Source of the DNA: Amycolatopsis albispora
GTDB lineage: Bacteria > Actinomycetota > Actinomycetes > Mycobacteriales > Pseudonocardiaceae
Length of the DNA: 64,000 bases
Direction: 5' to 3'
NCBI RefSeq assembly: GCF_003312875.1
Contig: NZ_CP015163.1
Coordinates: forward strand, 1,798,001-1,862,000
The translations under genes and the position numbers were made by a program. Numbering within the stretch: the first letter of the stretch is position 1; the number at the start of each line of letters is the position of its first letter. The notes beneath the pieces were generated by a model. It had not been told where the DNA came from and searched no databases. It was given only the letters and a program-made list of their open reading frames with translations. Shown piece by piece: positions 26,705 to 35,174 of this stretch.

Positions 26705-28129
26705 TCACACGATCGAGGGCTCACGGTTTCCCGCCGCCGCGATCGCCCGCCGCACCGGGATCAACCCCACCAGCACGATCCCCACCACGAAGAACGCCAC
26801 CAGCGCCAGCACCCCGAGCCGGAACGAACCCGTCGCCTGCCCGACCGCGGCGAACACCAGCGGCCCCAGCCACGACGTGCCCCGCTCACCGACCTCGTAC
26901 AACGCGTAGTACTGCGCCTCCTTGCCCGCCGGGATCATCTGGCTGTACAGCGAGCGCGACAACGCGTTCGTCCCGCCCAGCACCAGCCCGATCCCCACCG
27001 CCACCAGGTAGAACTGCAGCGCCTGCCCGGCCTCGACGAAGTACGCCCCGCCCAGCACCACGATCCACGCCGCCAGGCTGACCATGATCGTCTTCTTCGC
27101 CCCGATCCGCCGCGCCAGCAGCCCGTGCGCCATGCCGCCGAAGTACGCCACGAACTGGATCACCAGGATCGTCACGATCAGCACCTCGGTCGGGTGCTTG
27201 AGCTCCTCCTTGCCGTACTGCGCCGAGATCGTCACCACCGTGGAGATGCCGTCGGTGTAGATCAGGTAGCTGCCCAGGAACGCCAGCGTCAGCGGGAACG
27301 CCCTGGCCGAGCGGAAGGTGTCCCGCAGCTCCGCGAACCCCGCGGTCAGCACCGACCGGCCGTCCGGCTCCCGGTGCACCGGCGCCACCTCCCGCAACCG
27401 CAGCACCGGGATCAGCGTGAACCCCGCCCACCACAGGCCCGTGGTCAAAAAGCAGATCCGCACCGCCATCGACTGCTCGACACCCAGCGCCTCGTGGTTG
27501 AGGTAGAACGCCAGCTGCAACCCCAGCGCCACCCCGCCACCGAGGTAGCCGAACGCCCAGCCCTTCGTCGACACCGCGTCCCGCTCGTCCGGCGACGCGA
27601 TCGACGGCAGGAACGAGTAGTAGATCGCGATCGACGCCCCGTAGCCGATGTTGGCCAGGATGAAGAACACGATCCCGATCTGCCAGTTCGTGCCCGCCAT
27701 GAAGAACAGCAACGCCGAGGCCACCGCGCCCAGGAAGCCGAAGAACGCCAGGAACCGCTTCTTGTACCGGCTCCGGTCGGCGATCGCCCCCGACACCGGC
27801 AGCACCACCACCTGGATCACCGTGGCCACCGACAGCAGGTAACCCCACAGCGAACCCGCCGGAAACGTCAGCCCCAGCAGGCTGATGTCGCAGTTGACCA
27901 GCGTGGACTCCACCCCGTTCGCGTCCACGCACGGCGACGGCCCGTTCCGCGCCACATCCGCCTTGGCGTCCGCGGCGGCCACCGAACTCATGTAGATCGA
28001 CCCGAACACCGCCATCACCGTGGTGTAGAAGGCCGAGTTCGCCCAGTCGTAGAAGTACCAGCCGCGCTGCTGGCGGCGCCGGTCGCGGACCGGATCGGCC
28101 GGCGTGGTGTCCGGGGAGGTCGTGCTCAT
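26705..28129 (-). CDS. UMF1/Atg22-type MFS permease
   Basis: A 474-residue membrane protein with about twelve helices. WYFYDWANSAFYTTV at the N-terminus is the hallmark of the UMF1 (Atg22-like) group of the major facilitator superfamily, and ADRSRYKKRF is the loop 2-3 motif. Substrates of bacterial members are not known; yeast Atg22 effluxes amino acids from the vacuole. ATG 28129 gives MSTTSPDT. It probably forms an operon with thymidine kinase. Confidence 0.88.
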   Translation of the reverse strand: MSTTSPDTTPADPVRDRRRQQRGWYFYDWANSAFYTTVMAVFGSIYMSSVAAADAKADVARNGPSPCVDANGVESTLVNCDISLLGLTFPAGSLWGYLLSVATVIQVVVLPVSGAIADRSRYKKRFLAFFGFLGAVASALLFFMAGTNWQIGIVFFILANIGYGASIAIYYSFLPSIASPDERDAVSTKGWAFGYLGGGVALGLQLAFYLNHEALGVEQSMAVRICFLTTGLWWAGFTLIPVLRLREVAPVHREPDGRSVLTAGFAELRDTFRSARAFPLTLAFLGSYLIYTDGISTVVTISAQYGKEELKHPTEVLIVTILVIQFVAYFGGMAHGLLARRIGAKKTIMVSLAAWIVVLGGAYFVEAGQALQFYLVAVGIGLVLGGTNALSRSLYSQMIPAGKEAQYYALYEVGERGTSWLGPLVFAAVGQATGSFRLGVLALVAFFVVGIVLVGLIPVRRAIAAAGNREPSIV

Positions 28130-28316
28130 GGGATGCGGAAGCTCCAGGCGTGCGAAGGGCCGTTTCGCGGGCAGGCTATTGCCTCCGGCGCCCCGGTGCG
28201 GCCCGGATGCGCGAATGTGTCCTGATCGCGACGGGGTAACCCGTCTGGTGTAGGAGAGGCTGGTGTTTCTGCTGGGACTCTTGTGATTACGCGCCGTCGT
28301 TCTTACTGTTCAGCCC

Positions 28317-28973
28317 ATGGGCAGACCGATTCGCCGGATATGCGCACTGGCCGCCGCCGTGCTCGCGCTGCAACTCGCGCTGAGCCCGTCGGCCGCCGCC
28401 GACCCGCCCTCGAACTCCTGGGCGAAACTGCGGATGTGCGAGTCCAGCGGCCGCTACCACATCAACACCGGCAACGGCTACTACGGCGCCTACCAGTTCG
28501 ACCTGCCCACCTGGCGCAGCGTCGGGGGAGCGGGCCGCCCCGACCAGGCCAGCCCCCGCGAACAGGACTACCGCGCGCTCTACCTGTACCGCATGCGCGG
28601 CTGGCAGCCCTGGGAATGCGCCGGCAAGCTCGGCCTCAAGGGTGACGCCGACGCCAAGAGCAAGCGCAAGCCCAGCTACGCCGACTCCGCCTACATCGGC
28701 GGCTCCGGCACCCCGCCACCCGCGACGCCCGACCCCAACGTCAAGCCCCCGTGGCCCGGCGTCGTCTACGCCTACGGCGACTGCGCACCGCCGCTGAAGA
28801 CCTTCCAGCTGCGGATGAACGCCTTCGGCTACGGCTTCACCGGTACCGGCTGCTACCTGGACAAGACCAAGCAGGCCGTGCTCGACCTCCAGCGCGCCAA
28901 CGGCATCAACGACTCCGGCAGGCTCGGCCCCAAAACCTGGAACGCCGCCTGGGAAGGCAAAGCGCCCCGCTAG
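28317..28973 (+). CDS. Secreted Rpf-like muralytic protein with peptidoglycan-binding domain
   Basis: A 218-residue exported protein. The signal peptide is residues 1-28 (cleavage after ASAAA-type end). The resuscitation-promoting-factor domain (30-105) has the catalytic Glu in MCESSGRYHINTGNG, YYGAYQFDLPTW and WECAGKLGL, a lysozyme-like fold that cuts peptidoglycan. A Pro-rich linker leads to a C-terminal peptidoglycan-binding domain (about 150-216). ATG 28317 has no clear ribosome site. The 187-bp upstream gap holds a small GACGGG/CCCGTC hairpin at 28230-28245, but no c-di-AMP riboswitch that I can recognise. Confidence 0.9.
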   Translation: MGRPIRRICALAAAVLALQLALSPSAAADPPSNSWAKLRMCESSGRYHINTGNGYYGAYQFDLPTWRSVGGAGRPDQASPREQDYRALYLYRMRGWQPWECAGKLGLKGDADAKSKRKPSYADSAYIGGSGTPPPATPDPNVKPPWPGVVYAYGDCAPPLKTFQLRMNAFGYGFTGTGCYLDKTKQAVLDLQRANGINDSGRLGPKTWNAAWEGKAPR

Positions 28974-28988
28974 CCCGCTCCCGGGCTA
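28971..28988. terminator. Compact hairpin overlapping two convergent stops
   Basis: TAGCCCG (28971-28977) pairs with CGGGCTA (28982-28988) over a 4-nt loop. It contains the stop codon of the Rpf-like gene and of the convergent phosphodiesterase gene, so both ends share one short terminator. Confidence 0.7.
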
Positions 28989-29774
28989 GGCCGCTTCCCA
29001 CACGCCGCGCTCGATCAGCACCTCACGCAGCACGTCCGGCCGGTCCGTGACCAGGCCCTTCACCCCGAGGTCCAGCAACGCCCGCATCTCCGCCGCGTCG
29101 TTGATCGTCCAGCAGTGCACCTCGACCCCGGCATACCCCGCCGACCGCACGAACGACCGGTCCACCAGCTTCAACCGCCCCTGCCGCACCGGCACCTGCG
29201 CCATCGCCCCCCGGCTCAGGAACCCCAGCCGCAGGAACGGCAGCCACCCGTTCGCCCACAGCACCCCCGCCGACCGCGGCCCCAGCGCGGTCAGCAACCG
29301 CGGCCCCGCCAGCCGCCGCACCCTGGCCAGCCGCGCGTCCGAGAACGACGCCGCCGCCACCCGGTCGAACGCGTTCATCCGCTCCAGCACCCGCACGAAC
29401 GGCTCCACCACCGCGTCCGTCTTCAGGTCCACGTTGAACCGCGTCTCCGGCAGCTCCTCCAGCACGTCCTCCAGCCGCGAAACACCCTCACGCCCGCCGA
29501 TCTTCGCCTGCCGCACCCGCGACCACGGCAGCGAAGCCACCAGCCCCGACGCGTCGGTCGTGCGATCCAGCGTCGCGTCGTGCTGCGTCACCGCCACCCC
29601 GTCCGAGGTCGCGTGCACGTCCGTCTCCACGTACCGGTACCCCTCGGCCACCGCCCGCCGGAACGCCGACAGCGAGTTCTCCATGTCGGCCAGCTCGTCC
29701 AGATGCCACCCGCGGTGGGCGAGGGCACGGGGGAACGGCTCGGCGAGGTACGGATGACTGGTCTCCACCAGCAC
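28986..29774 (-). CDS. Glycerophosphodiester phosphodiesterase
   Basis: A 262-residue TIM-barrel phosphodiesterase that splits glycerophosphodiesters into glycerol-3-phosphate and an alcohol. It has the HRG start (ALAHRGWH), ENSLSAFRRAV, the metal motif VETDVHATSDGV, QHDATLDRTT and NVDLKTD. There is no signal peptide, so it acts in the cytoplasm. GTG at 29774 is the outermost start; a GTG two codons later is equally possible. Confidence 0.92.
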   Translation of the reverse strand: MLVETSHPYLAEPFPRALAHRGWHLDELADMENSLSAFRRAVAEGYRYVETDVHATSDGVAVTQHDATLDRTTDASGLVASLPWSRVRQAKIGGREGVSRLEDVLEELPETRFNVDLKTDAVVEPFVRVLERMNAFDRVAAASFSDARLARVRRLAGPRLLTALGPRSAGVLWANGWLPFLRLGFLSRGAMAQVPVRQGRLKLVDRSFVRSAGYAGVEVHCWTINDAAEMRALLDLGVKGLVTDRPDVLREVLIERGVWEAA

Positions 29775-29834
29775 AGTCTGCCTCCCCGGCGTGGCCTCGG
29801 CGTGAGCGGAGGATGGCCAGCTAGGGTCAACGCC

Positions 29835-30218
29835 GTGAGCGAGGTGGCCGAAAAACCCAGCGTGTCCCGGGAAGAACTACGCCGGATGCGCCGGCCGGGC
29901 GCGGCCACGCACTGCGGCTGGTGTGGCCGACGTCTCGAAGAAGGCGAGTCCCGCGGCCGCCGTCGCCGCTACTGCGGCCAGTCCTGCCGCCAGCGCGCCT
30001 ACGAACGCCGCACCGCGCTCCAGCGCAGCGGCCTGCCCGAAGACGCCGTCGTGCTCTCCAGCACCGAGATCGCCGACCTCCAGGACCGCCTCTTCCAGCT
30101 CCGCTGCGCCGCCGAAGACGTCGTCACCGCGGCCGAAGACGGCGCGTCGGCCACCGAGCTGCGCGAACTCGCCTTCGAAATCGCCCGCAGCGCGAAAGAC
30201 CTCGAACAACTCCGCTGA
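29835..30218 (+). CDS. Small zinc-ribbon-like protein
   Basis: A 127-residue protein of unknown function. The N-terminal third has HCGWCGRRL and RYCGQSCRQRAY, a Cx2C...Cx3C arrangement that probably binds zinc, in a very basic stretch. The rest is an acidic helical region. It resembles short actinobacterial proteins found beside core genes. GTG 29835 was chosen because it is the first start that leaves the divergent phosphodiesterase promoter free. It converges on the ArsR-type regulator gene with a 6-nt gap. Confidence 0.65.
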   Translation: MSEVAEKPSVSREELRRMRRPGAATHCGWCGRRLEEGESRGRRRRYCGQSCRQRAYERRTALQRSGLPEDAVVLSSTEIADLQDRLFQLRCAAEDVVTAAEDGASATELRELAFEIARSAKDLEQLR

Positions 30219-30224
30219 CCACGC

Positions 30225-30920
30225 TCAGAGCCGCAACCCCAGCAACTCCCACAGCGCCGCCGTCCCGGCCGGGGTCACCCGCACCGCCCGGCCCGAACCG
30301 ATCCGCTTGACCCAGCCCCGCTCCAGCACCGACCGGCACACCAGCGCGCCCGCCGAACCCGCCAGGTGCGACCGCCGCTCGGTCCAGTCCAGGCACGCCT
30401 TCACCAGCGGCCGCCGCGACGCCCGCAACTCCGCCAGATCCGCGCCCAGCTCACGCTCCAACCACGCCAGCCCCGCCTCGGTCAACGCGAACCCGTCCAC
30501 CTGGTTCAGCAGGCCACGCGCGGTCATCGCGTCACTGATCGCCACCCCCAGCTGCCCGGCCAGGTGGTCGTAACAGGTCCGCCCCCGCGCCAGCGCCGCC
30601 GACGCACTCGCCGCCCGCAACGTCCGCCCCCGATTCCGCGGCGGTCCCAGATAACCCACCAGATCCTCGATGAGCCGGGCCGTCTCCGGCCCCGCCAGCT
30701 GCACGTACCGATGCCGCCCCTGACGACGCTCCACCAGCAACCCACCGTCGATCAGCCGATGCAGGTGCTCACTCGCCGTGGACGGCGCCACCTCCGCGTG
30801 CGCCGCCAGCTCACCGGCCGTCCACGCCCGCCCGTCCAGCAACGCCAGGCAGAACGCCGCCCGCGTGCGATCGGCGAGCAGGCCCGCCAGCCCGGCCAGC
30901 TCGGCACCAGAAGCGGTCAT
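30225..30920 (-). CDS. ArsR-type winged-helix regulator
   Basis: A 231-residue DNA-binding protein. The N-terminal helix-turn-helix reads WTAGELAAHAEVAPSTASEHLHRL, followed by the wing LLVERRQGRHRYVQL, as in ArsR-type repressors; the C-terminal 120 residues are an extra domain seen in actinobacterial members and include no obvious metal-site cysteines. ATG 30920 has GGGGG upstream. It is divergent from the P450-like/PEP-mutase fusion gene with only 65 bp between starts, so it probably regulates that gene. Confidence 0.85.
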   Translation of the reverse strand: MTASGAELAGLAGLLADRTRAAFCLALLDGRAWTAGELAAHAEVAPSTASEHLHRLIDGGLLVERRQGRHRYVQLAGPETARLIEDLVGYLGPPRNRGRTLRAASASAALARGRTCYDHLAGQLGVAISDAMTARGLLNQVDGFALTEAGLAWLERELGADLAELRASRRPLVKACLDWTERRSHLAGSAGALVCRSVLERGWVKRIGSGRAVRVTPAGTAALWELLGLRL

Positions 30921-30985
30921 GCCCCCATCCTGCCCCCTCCACACTTCGGCGCCCACCGAAGCAACCACGTCCTAGCGTCAACCAC

Positions 30986-32260
30986 GTGGAGATCACCGAA
31001 GCACTCACCGTCCTGCCCATGCCCGCCAACCACCACCGCGGCCCCATCGGCTGGCTCCGCGACCACGTCGCCCGCTTCTCCAACGGCGAAGACCACCGGC
31101 GCCGCCGCGCCCTCGTCACCGACCTGCTCGCGGGCATCGACCCCGCCCGGCTGAACCACACCACCACACCGGTCGCCGCCCTCGCCGACGCGCTCGGCAT
31201 TCCCGCCGACCCGGCCGACGTCGCCGAAGTCGCCCGCGTCTACCACCCCCACCTCACCCCGGACCCCGCCGCCGAACAGGCACTGACCCGCCTCGTCGAC
31301 GCCTGCGGCGGCACCTGGGACGAACCCACCGCCGCCAAGATCTGCCTGCTCGTCCAGGCCCGCGCCGGGCTCGCCGGACCCGTCCGCGTCACCCGGCGCC
31401 AAGCCCTCGACGGCCGCGTCGTCGAACTCGACCTGCTCGAAGCAGGCCTGCCCTTCGGCGCCGGCCCCCACGAATGCCCTGGTCAAGCCCACGTCGCCGC
31501 GCTGACCGGATTCGCCGCCCTGCACCACGCCGAAACCCCGCTGCTGCTGCCCAACGCCTGGGACTACGCCTCCGCCGCCGCCCTCCACGACGCGGGCTTC
31601 CCGGCCATCGGCACCACCAGCCTCGGCGTCGCCGCCACCCACGGCCTGCCCGACGGAGGCGGCCACACCCGCGCCGAAACCGTCGCACTGGCCCGCTCAC
31701 TCAGCCGCCTGCCGTGCCCGATCACCGTCGACATCGAAGCCGGGTTCAGCGAAGACCCGGGGGAGGTGGCCGACCTCGCCGCCGAACTCGTCTCCATCGG
31801 CATCGCCGGGATCAACCTCGAAGACAGCCGCCCCGGCGGCCTCGCCGAACCCGACCAGCACGCGGCACTGGTCAAGGCCGTGAAAACCCGCGCGCCCAGC
31901 CTGTTCGTCAACGCCCGCACCGACACCCACTGGCTCACCAGCACGCCACCGCCGCTGAGCCACACCCTCGACCGCGCCCGCCGCTACGTCGAAGCGGGCG
32001 CCGACGGCATCTTCGTGCCCGGCCTCACCGACCCCGCCGACATCGCCGCCGTCGTCGGCGGCATCCCGGTGCCGATCAACGTCCTGTACAGCCCCGGGCT
32101 CGACTACACCGGCCTCGTCGTTGGCCGCGTCAGCCTCGGCTCACTGCTGTACCGAGCCGCCCTGCACGCGGCCACCGGCGTCGCCAGGTCCATCCGGAAC
32201 GGCGAGCCGATCCCCGACGGCATCCCCGGCTACCAGGACGTCACCCGGCTCATTCCGTGA
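30986..32260 (+). CDS. Fusion: compact P450-like domain + PEP mutase/isocitrate lyase barrel
   Basis: A 424-residue two-part protein. Residues 1-175 look like a shortened cytochrome P450: HVARFSNGEDHRRRRALV matches the C-helix, and LPFGAGPHECPG (157-166) is a full heme-ligand motif with Cys164. The usual I-helix and ExxR region is largely missing, and the piece is about 40% of normal P450 length. Residues 185-424 form a PEP mutase/isocitrate lyase-type barrel with LLPNAWDYASAAAL, VDIEAGFSEDP, INLEDSRPGG and VNARTD. Such barrels make or break C-C or C-P bonds in oxaloacetate- or phosphonate-like acids. GTG 30986 is the start. The joint is in frame without any stop, and the gene is divergent from an ArsR-type regulator. 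Confidence 0.8.
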   Translation: MEITEALTVLPMPANHHRGPIGWLRDHVARFSNGEDHRRRRALVTDLLAGIDPARLNHTTTPVAALADALGIPADPADVAEVARVYHPHLTPDPAAEQALTRLVDACGGTWDEPTAAKICLLVQARAGLAGPVRVTRRQALDGRVVELDLLEAGLPFGAGPHECPGQAHVAALTGFAALHHAETPLLLPNAWDYASAAALHDAGFPAIGTTSLGVAATHGLPDGGGHTRAETVALARSLSRLPCPITVDIEAGFSEDPGEVADLAAELVSIGIAGINLEDSRPGGLAEPDQHAALVKAVKTRAPSLFVNARTDTHWLTSTPPPLSHTLDRARRYVEAGADGIFVPGLTDPADIAAVVGGIPVPINVLYSPGLDYTGLVVGRVSLGSLLYRAALHAATGVARSIRNGEPIPDGIPGYQDVTRLIP

Positions 32261-33218
32261 GACTGGTGTTCAACGCCTGGTACGTCCGGTTGCTCGCCAC
32301 CGCCGCCCGCTGCTCGCGGCCCGTCGCCTCGATGTAGTTCTGGCTGGTCGCCAGGCTCGCGTGCCCGAGCAACGCCATGATCTCCGAGGCCGTGGCACCG
32401 TCCTCGGCGAGCCGCGTGGCGAAGGTGTGCCGCAGGGCGTGCAGGTTCGCGCCCGTTGGCACCCTGTCCTGCAACCCGGCCGCGCGGTAACAGGACTTCA
32501 CCAGGTAGTCGAGCGCACCCCGCCCGATCGGCTCGCCCGCGCGGTCCCGCAGCAGGGGAGCCGAGCGCGCGAACCGCTGGTGCGGGAACTTCCGGCGGCA
32601 CGAGGCCAGGTAGTCGTCGATGATCTTCTCCATCACCGGCTGCACCGGGATCGACCGGTCCCGGCTGCCCTTGCCCTGGACGTGCAGCCGCTTCTCGCCG
32701 GAGCGCCCGATCAGCGACTCCACGCTCAGCGACCGCATCTCGGCCGCCCGCAGCCCGGCGACCAGCCCGAGCGCGATCACCAGCACGTCCCGCTCCGGCC
32801 ACGGGTCACGGCCCTGCTTCACGCCCTCGGTGGCCGCGGCCAGCAGCTTCTCCGGCGTGTCCTCACCACGCAGCGGCTTCGGAACCAGGGGAGGGGTCTT
32901 GGGGCGGGCCACCGCGCCCATCGGATTGCCCGGCAGCAGGCCGTCGGACACGCAGAAGGTGAGGAACTGGTTCCAGGTGGACCAGGCCCGCAGCACCGAA
33001 CTCTTGGCGTGGCTGTCGGCGAACGCGCCGAACGCCGTTCGCAGCGATGTGGTGGTCAGGTCCTCGACACGCAGCTCCTCGACGGCCCGCCCGGCGGCCT
33101 CGGCCAGCAGGGAAGTGAGGCCGGCCAGATCCCGGCGGTAGGCCGCGGTGGTGTGCGGCGAATCCTTGCGCGGACGGCGAGCCGCGAAGAAGGCCTGCTG
33201 GGCGTCGAGCACTCGCAT
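32250..33218 (-). CDS. Tyrosine recombinase (XerC/XerD-like integrase)
   Basis: A site-specific recombinase of about 322 residues. An N-terminal SAM-like core-binding domain is followed by the catalytic domain with Arg in GLRAAEMRSL, Lys region VQGKGSRDRSIPV, HALRHTFATRL, LLGHASLATSQNY (His and nucleophile Tyr). All catalytic residues are present, so it should be active. ATG 33218 is the conservative start; ATG 33276-33278 would add 20 residues and lies inside a perfect palindrome. It overlaps the end of the convergent P450-like/PEP-mutase fusion by 11 nt. The dif-like palindrome at its 5' end suggests it acts there. No tRNA gene or integration cargo is seen. Confidence 0.88.
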   Translation of the reverse strand: MRVLDAQQAFFAARRPRKDSPHTTAAYRRDLAGLTSLLAEAAGRAVEELRVEDLTTTSLRTAFGAFADSHAKSSVLRAWSTWNQFLTFCVSDGLLPGNPMGAVARPKTPPLVPKPLRGEDTPEKLLAAATEGVKQGRDPWPERDVLVIALGLVAGLRAAEMRSLSVESLIGRSGEKRLHVQGKGSRDRSIPVQPVMEKIIDDYLASCRRKFPHQRFARSAPLLRDRAGEPIGRGALDYLVKSCYRAAGLQDRVPTGANLHALRHTFATRLAEDGATASEIMALLGHASLATSQNYIEATGREQRAAVASNRTYQALNTSLTE

Positions 33219-33266
33219 GTGGATCTTGTACCGCACGGCACCGACAGTTTGCGGCCGGTTGCGGTG

Positions 33267-33300
33267 CGTTTGATGCATAATGGCGATTATGCATCAAACG
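33267..33300. other. Perfect 15-bp inverted repeat with dif-like layout
   Basis: CGTTTGATGCATAAT (33267-33281) and its exact reverse complement (33286-33300) are separated by GGCG. Read as a Xer site it gives TTGATGCATAA, 6-nt centre TGGCGA, TTATGCATCAA. The inner ATAA/TTAT edges and 11-6-11 spacing are those of dif. It overlaps the 5' end of the recombinase gene. Confidence 0.75.
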
Positions 33301-33746
33301 GCGATCCGAGCGGGGTTGCCACCCTCCGGGGGACGGCACCGCTCTTGATCGGCTCCTGAGCGCCTTTGCCGCCTCGTTTGCCGGTGTTCGCACGTTGTGC
33401 GCACGCCATGACGCGGCTTGCTGGTCGCCTGGGCCTTGGGCTGCCTGGGTGGCTCGTCGGCGCCAGGAACTCGCAGAACTCGCGTATCCCGCCGCCCGCC
33501 GACGACCGTTCACTCGACCTCGTTTCGTCACTGTGACGTTTTGAGGTGGTGTCGCCGGACCTTCTCCAGCGGGGGCTAACCCGCCCAGTCGAGCCTGCGG
33601 ACTCAGCGGCGTCCAGCCAGCAGCGCACGGGGGCGACTCGCCGAGCGACCGGATCCGCGGGGCCGACCTCGCGTGTGCGCGTCGTTTCAACTGTTCAGAG
33701 CACCTTCGGAGACCTCCTCTCCAGGCGGCCTGTGCCAGGTTATCCA
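33301..33746. other. Gene-poor stretch between two Xer-like sites
   Basis: About 446 bp with no convincing gene: codon-position GC bias fades and frames are short. A small palindrome CGTCACTGTGACG lies near 33526-33538. The stretch is bounded by the palindromic site on the left and the dif-like site on the right. Confidence 0.6.
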
Positions 33747-33774
33747 AACGCCGATAAGCGACATTATGTTAAGT
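33747..33774. other. Candidate chromosomal dif site
   Basis: AACGCCGATAA (33747-33757), 6-nt centre GCGACA, then TTATGTTAAGT (33764-33774). The right half differs from the E. coli XerD half-site TTATGTTAAAT by one base, and the left half ends in the usual ATAA. Spacing and asymmetry are those of a true dif, the site where XerC/XerD resolve chromosome dimers at the replication terminus. Confidence 0.75.
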
Positions 33775-34344
33775 AAACTGTCCCCGGGCGTGGTTCGGCC
33801 TCCCCATGATCAGGTGTGGTTCGATGTCCCGGTGATTCCGACCGAAGCCGATCTCGCGGACGCCTTGACCACCGCGGTTCGCGCGGCTGTCACCGACCTG
33901 TTCCGCGACAACCCCGGCCACACGTTCTACTACGTCACGCTGACGACGCCCGGTGAGGCGTTCGGTCCGGCGCTGTCGGCGTGGTCGCACGAGGCGCTCG
34001 CGCAGCGGCCGGACGCTGGCGAGGTCCGCTACTCCTACGCCGATTCGCCGTTTTCGATCTGGGGTGAGGAACATCTGAAGCCGGTCCGCGACCTGTTCGC
34101 CGCCCGGCCGGAGGTGTTCGACATCGCCGACGAAGACGCGTCCGAGGCGGAGTTCGAGCTGCGGCTGCGGGCGATGGAGACGGCGCTGCGCAGGCTGTCC
34201 GACGAAGGGCTGTTCGGCGTCGGCGACGCTCGTGCGGGTGTGCTGGTCCTGGTTGAGGTTGTGCCCGGTGACGAGGAGAACGCCGCTCGGGCTCGGCGGC
34301 TCAACCCACCCGGTCCGGCGCTGGACGCTTGGCTGGCCGCGTGA
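33766..34344 (+). CDS. DUF4303-type protein
   Basis: A protein of up to 192 residues. FYYVTLTTPGEAFGPALSAWS and the helical ELRLRAMETALRRLSDEGLFG fit the DUF4303 family, soluble proteins of unknown role often found among contact-toxin immunity genes. ATG 33766 overlaps the right half of the candidate dif site; GTG 33790 is an equally reasonable start and would leave the site free. The next gene overlaps its stop (TGATG), so both are co-translated. Confidence 0.65.
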   Translation: MLSKLSPGVVRPPHDQVWFDVPVIPTEADLADALTTAVRAAVTDLFRDNPGHTFYYVTLTTPGEAFGPALSAWSHEALAQRPDAGEVRYSYADSPFSIWGEEHLKPVRDLFAARPEVFDIADEDASEAEFELRLRAMETALRRLSDEGLFGVGDARAGVLVLVEVVPGDEENAARARRLNPPGPALDAWLAA

Positions 34345-35174
34345 TGGCCCCCGAACCTCAGCTGGTGGATCCGGCCAATGCCGGGCAATCGACCGCGTGG
34401 AACGGTGACCAGGGTGCGTTCTGGGTGGATCGCGCCGACCGCTTCGACGCCGGTGTCGAGGCCTACCGGGAGCCGTTTTTCGCCGCAGCCCAGATCGAGC
34501 CCGCGTCCGTGGTGCTCGATGTGGGCTGCGGAACGGGTCAGACGACGCGGGAGGCCGCCCGGTTGGCGACGACGGGCCGGGCGCTCGGAGTCGACCTCTC
34601 CTCCCCCATGATCGAACAGGCGCGCGAACGGTCGCGGCAGGTGCCCAACGCCAAGTTCCTCCAGGCCGACGCACAGGTCCATCCGTTCCCGGCGGAGTCG
34701 TTCGATCGGGTGATCAGCCGCCACGGTGCGATGTTCTTCGGTGACGCCGCGGCCGCGTTCGCGAATCTGGCGCGTGCGATGCGGCCCGGTGGCCGGTTGG
34801 TGTTGCTGACCTGGCAGCCCGCGGCGCGCAACGAGTGGATGAGCACGTTCCGCCGCATCTTCACCGGAGGTGAGGAACCGGCCGCCTCTCCCCCGGATCC
34901 GGGCCGGTTGACCGAGCCGGACATGACCCGCGAACTGCTGGAGTCGGCCGGGTTCGCCGATGTGCGGATCACCGGTGTGGAGCGGCCGATGTTCTTCGGG
35001 CGGGACGTCGACGACGCGGCGGAGTTCGTCGAGGCGCAGTTCGGCTGGATGGCGCGGGAGCGGCCGGATCTGGCCGAGGTGCGCGCGGAACTCCGGGAGA
35101 ACATGGCGGCGCACCTGGGTGAGCACGGTGTGCGTTATGCGTCGGCGGCCTGGCTGGTGGAGGCGAGCAGGTAG
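34344..35174 (+). CDS. SAM-dependent methyltransferase (class I)
   Basis: A 276-residue class I methyltransferase. The SAM motif is VVLDVGCGTGQTTREAA, followed by VDLSSPMIEQAR, QADAQVHPF and RAMRPGGRLVLL. Substrate cannot be inferred; the group methylates small molecules such as quinones, sterols or polyketides. ATG 34344 overlaps the stop of the DUF4303-type gene. Its 3' end overlaps the convergent second methyltransferase by 40 bp, in different frames. Confidence 0.85.
   Translation: MAPEPQLVDPANAGQSTAWNGDQGAFWVDRADRFDAGVEAYREPFFAAAQIEPASVVLDVGCGTGQTTREAARLATTGRALGVDLSSPMIEQARERSRQVPNAKFLQADAQVHPFPAESFDRVISRHGAMFFGDAAAAFANLARAMRPGGRLVLLTWQPAARNEWMSTFRRIFTGGEEPAASPPDPGRLTEPDMTRELLESAGFADVRITGVERPMFFGRDVDDAAEFVEAQFGWMARERPDLAEVRAELRENMAAHLGEHGVRYASAAWLVEASR

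Noticed and set aside
28130..28316. c-di-AMP (ydaO-type) riboswitch before the Rpf-like gene
   Set aside because: Such riboswitches often precede actinobacterial Rpf genes, but the conserved core segments are not visible here; only a 6-bp hairpin is.
32250..33300. Integrated element with tRNA attachment site
   Set aside because: No tRNA gene, no direct repeats and no phage or plasmid genes beside the recombinase; the dif-like sites explain its location better.
33287..33628. A 113-codon leftward frame in the gap between the Xer-type sites
   Set aside because: Residue make-up is Ser/Arg/Gly-rich without motifs, there is no ribosome site, and its end overlaps the palindrome.
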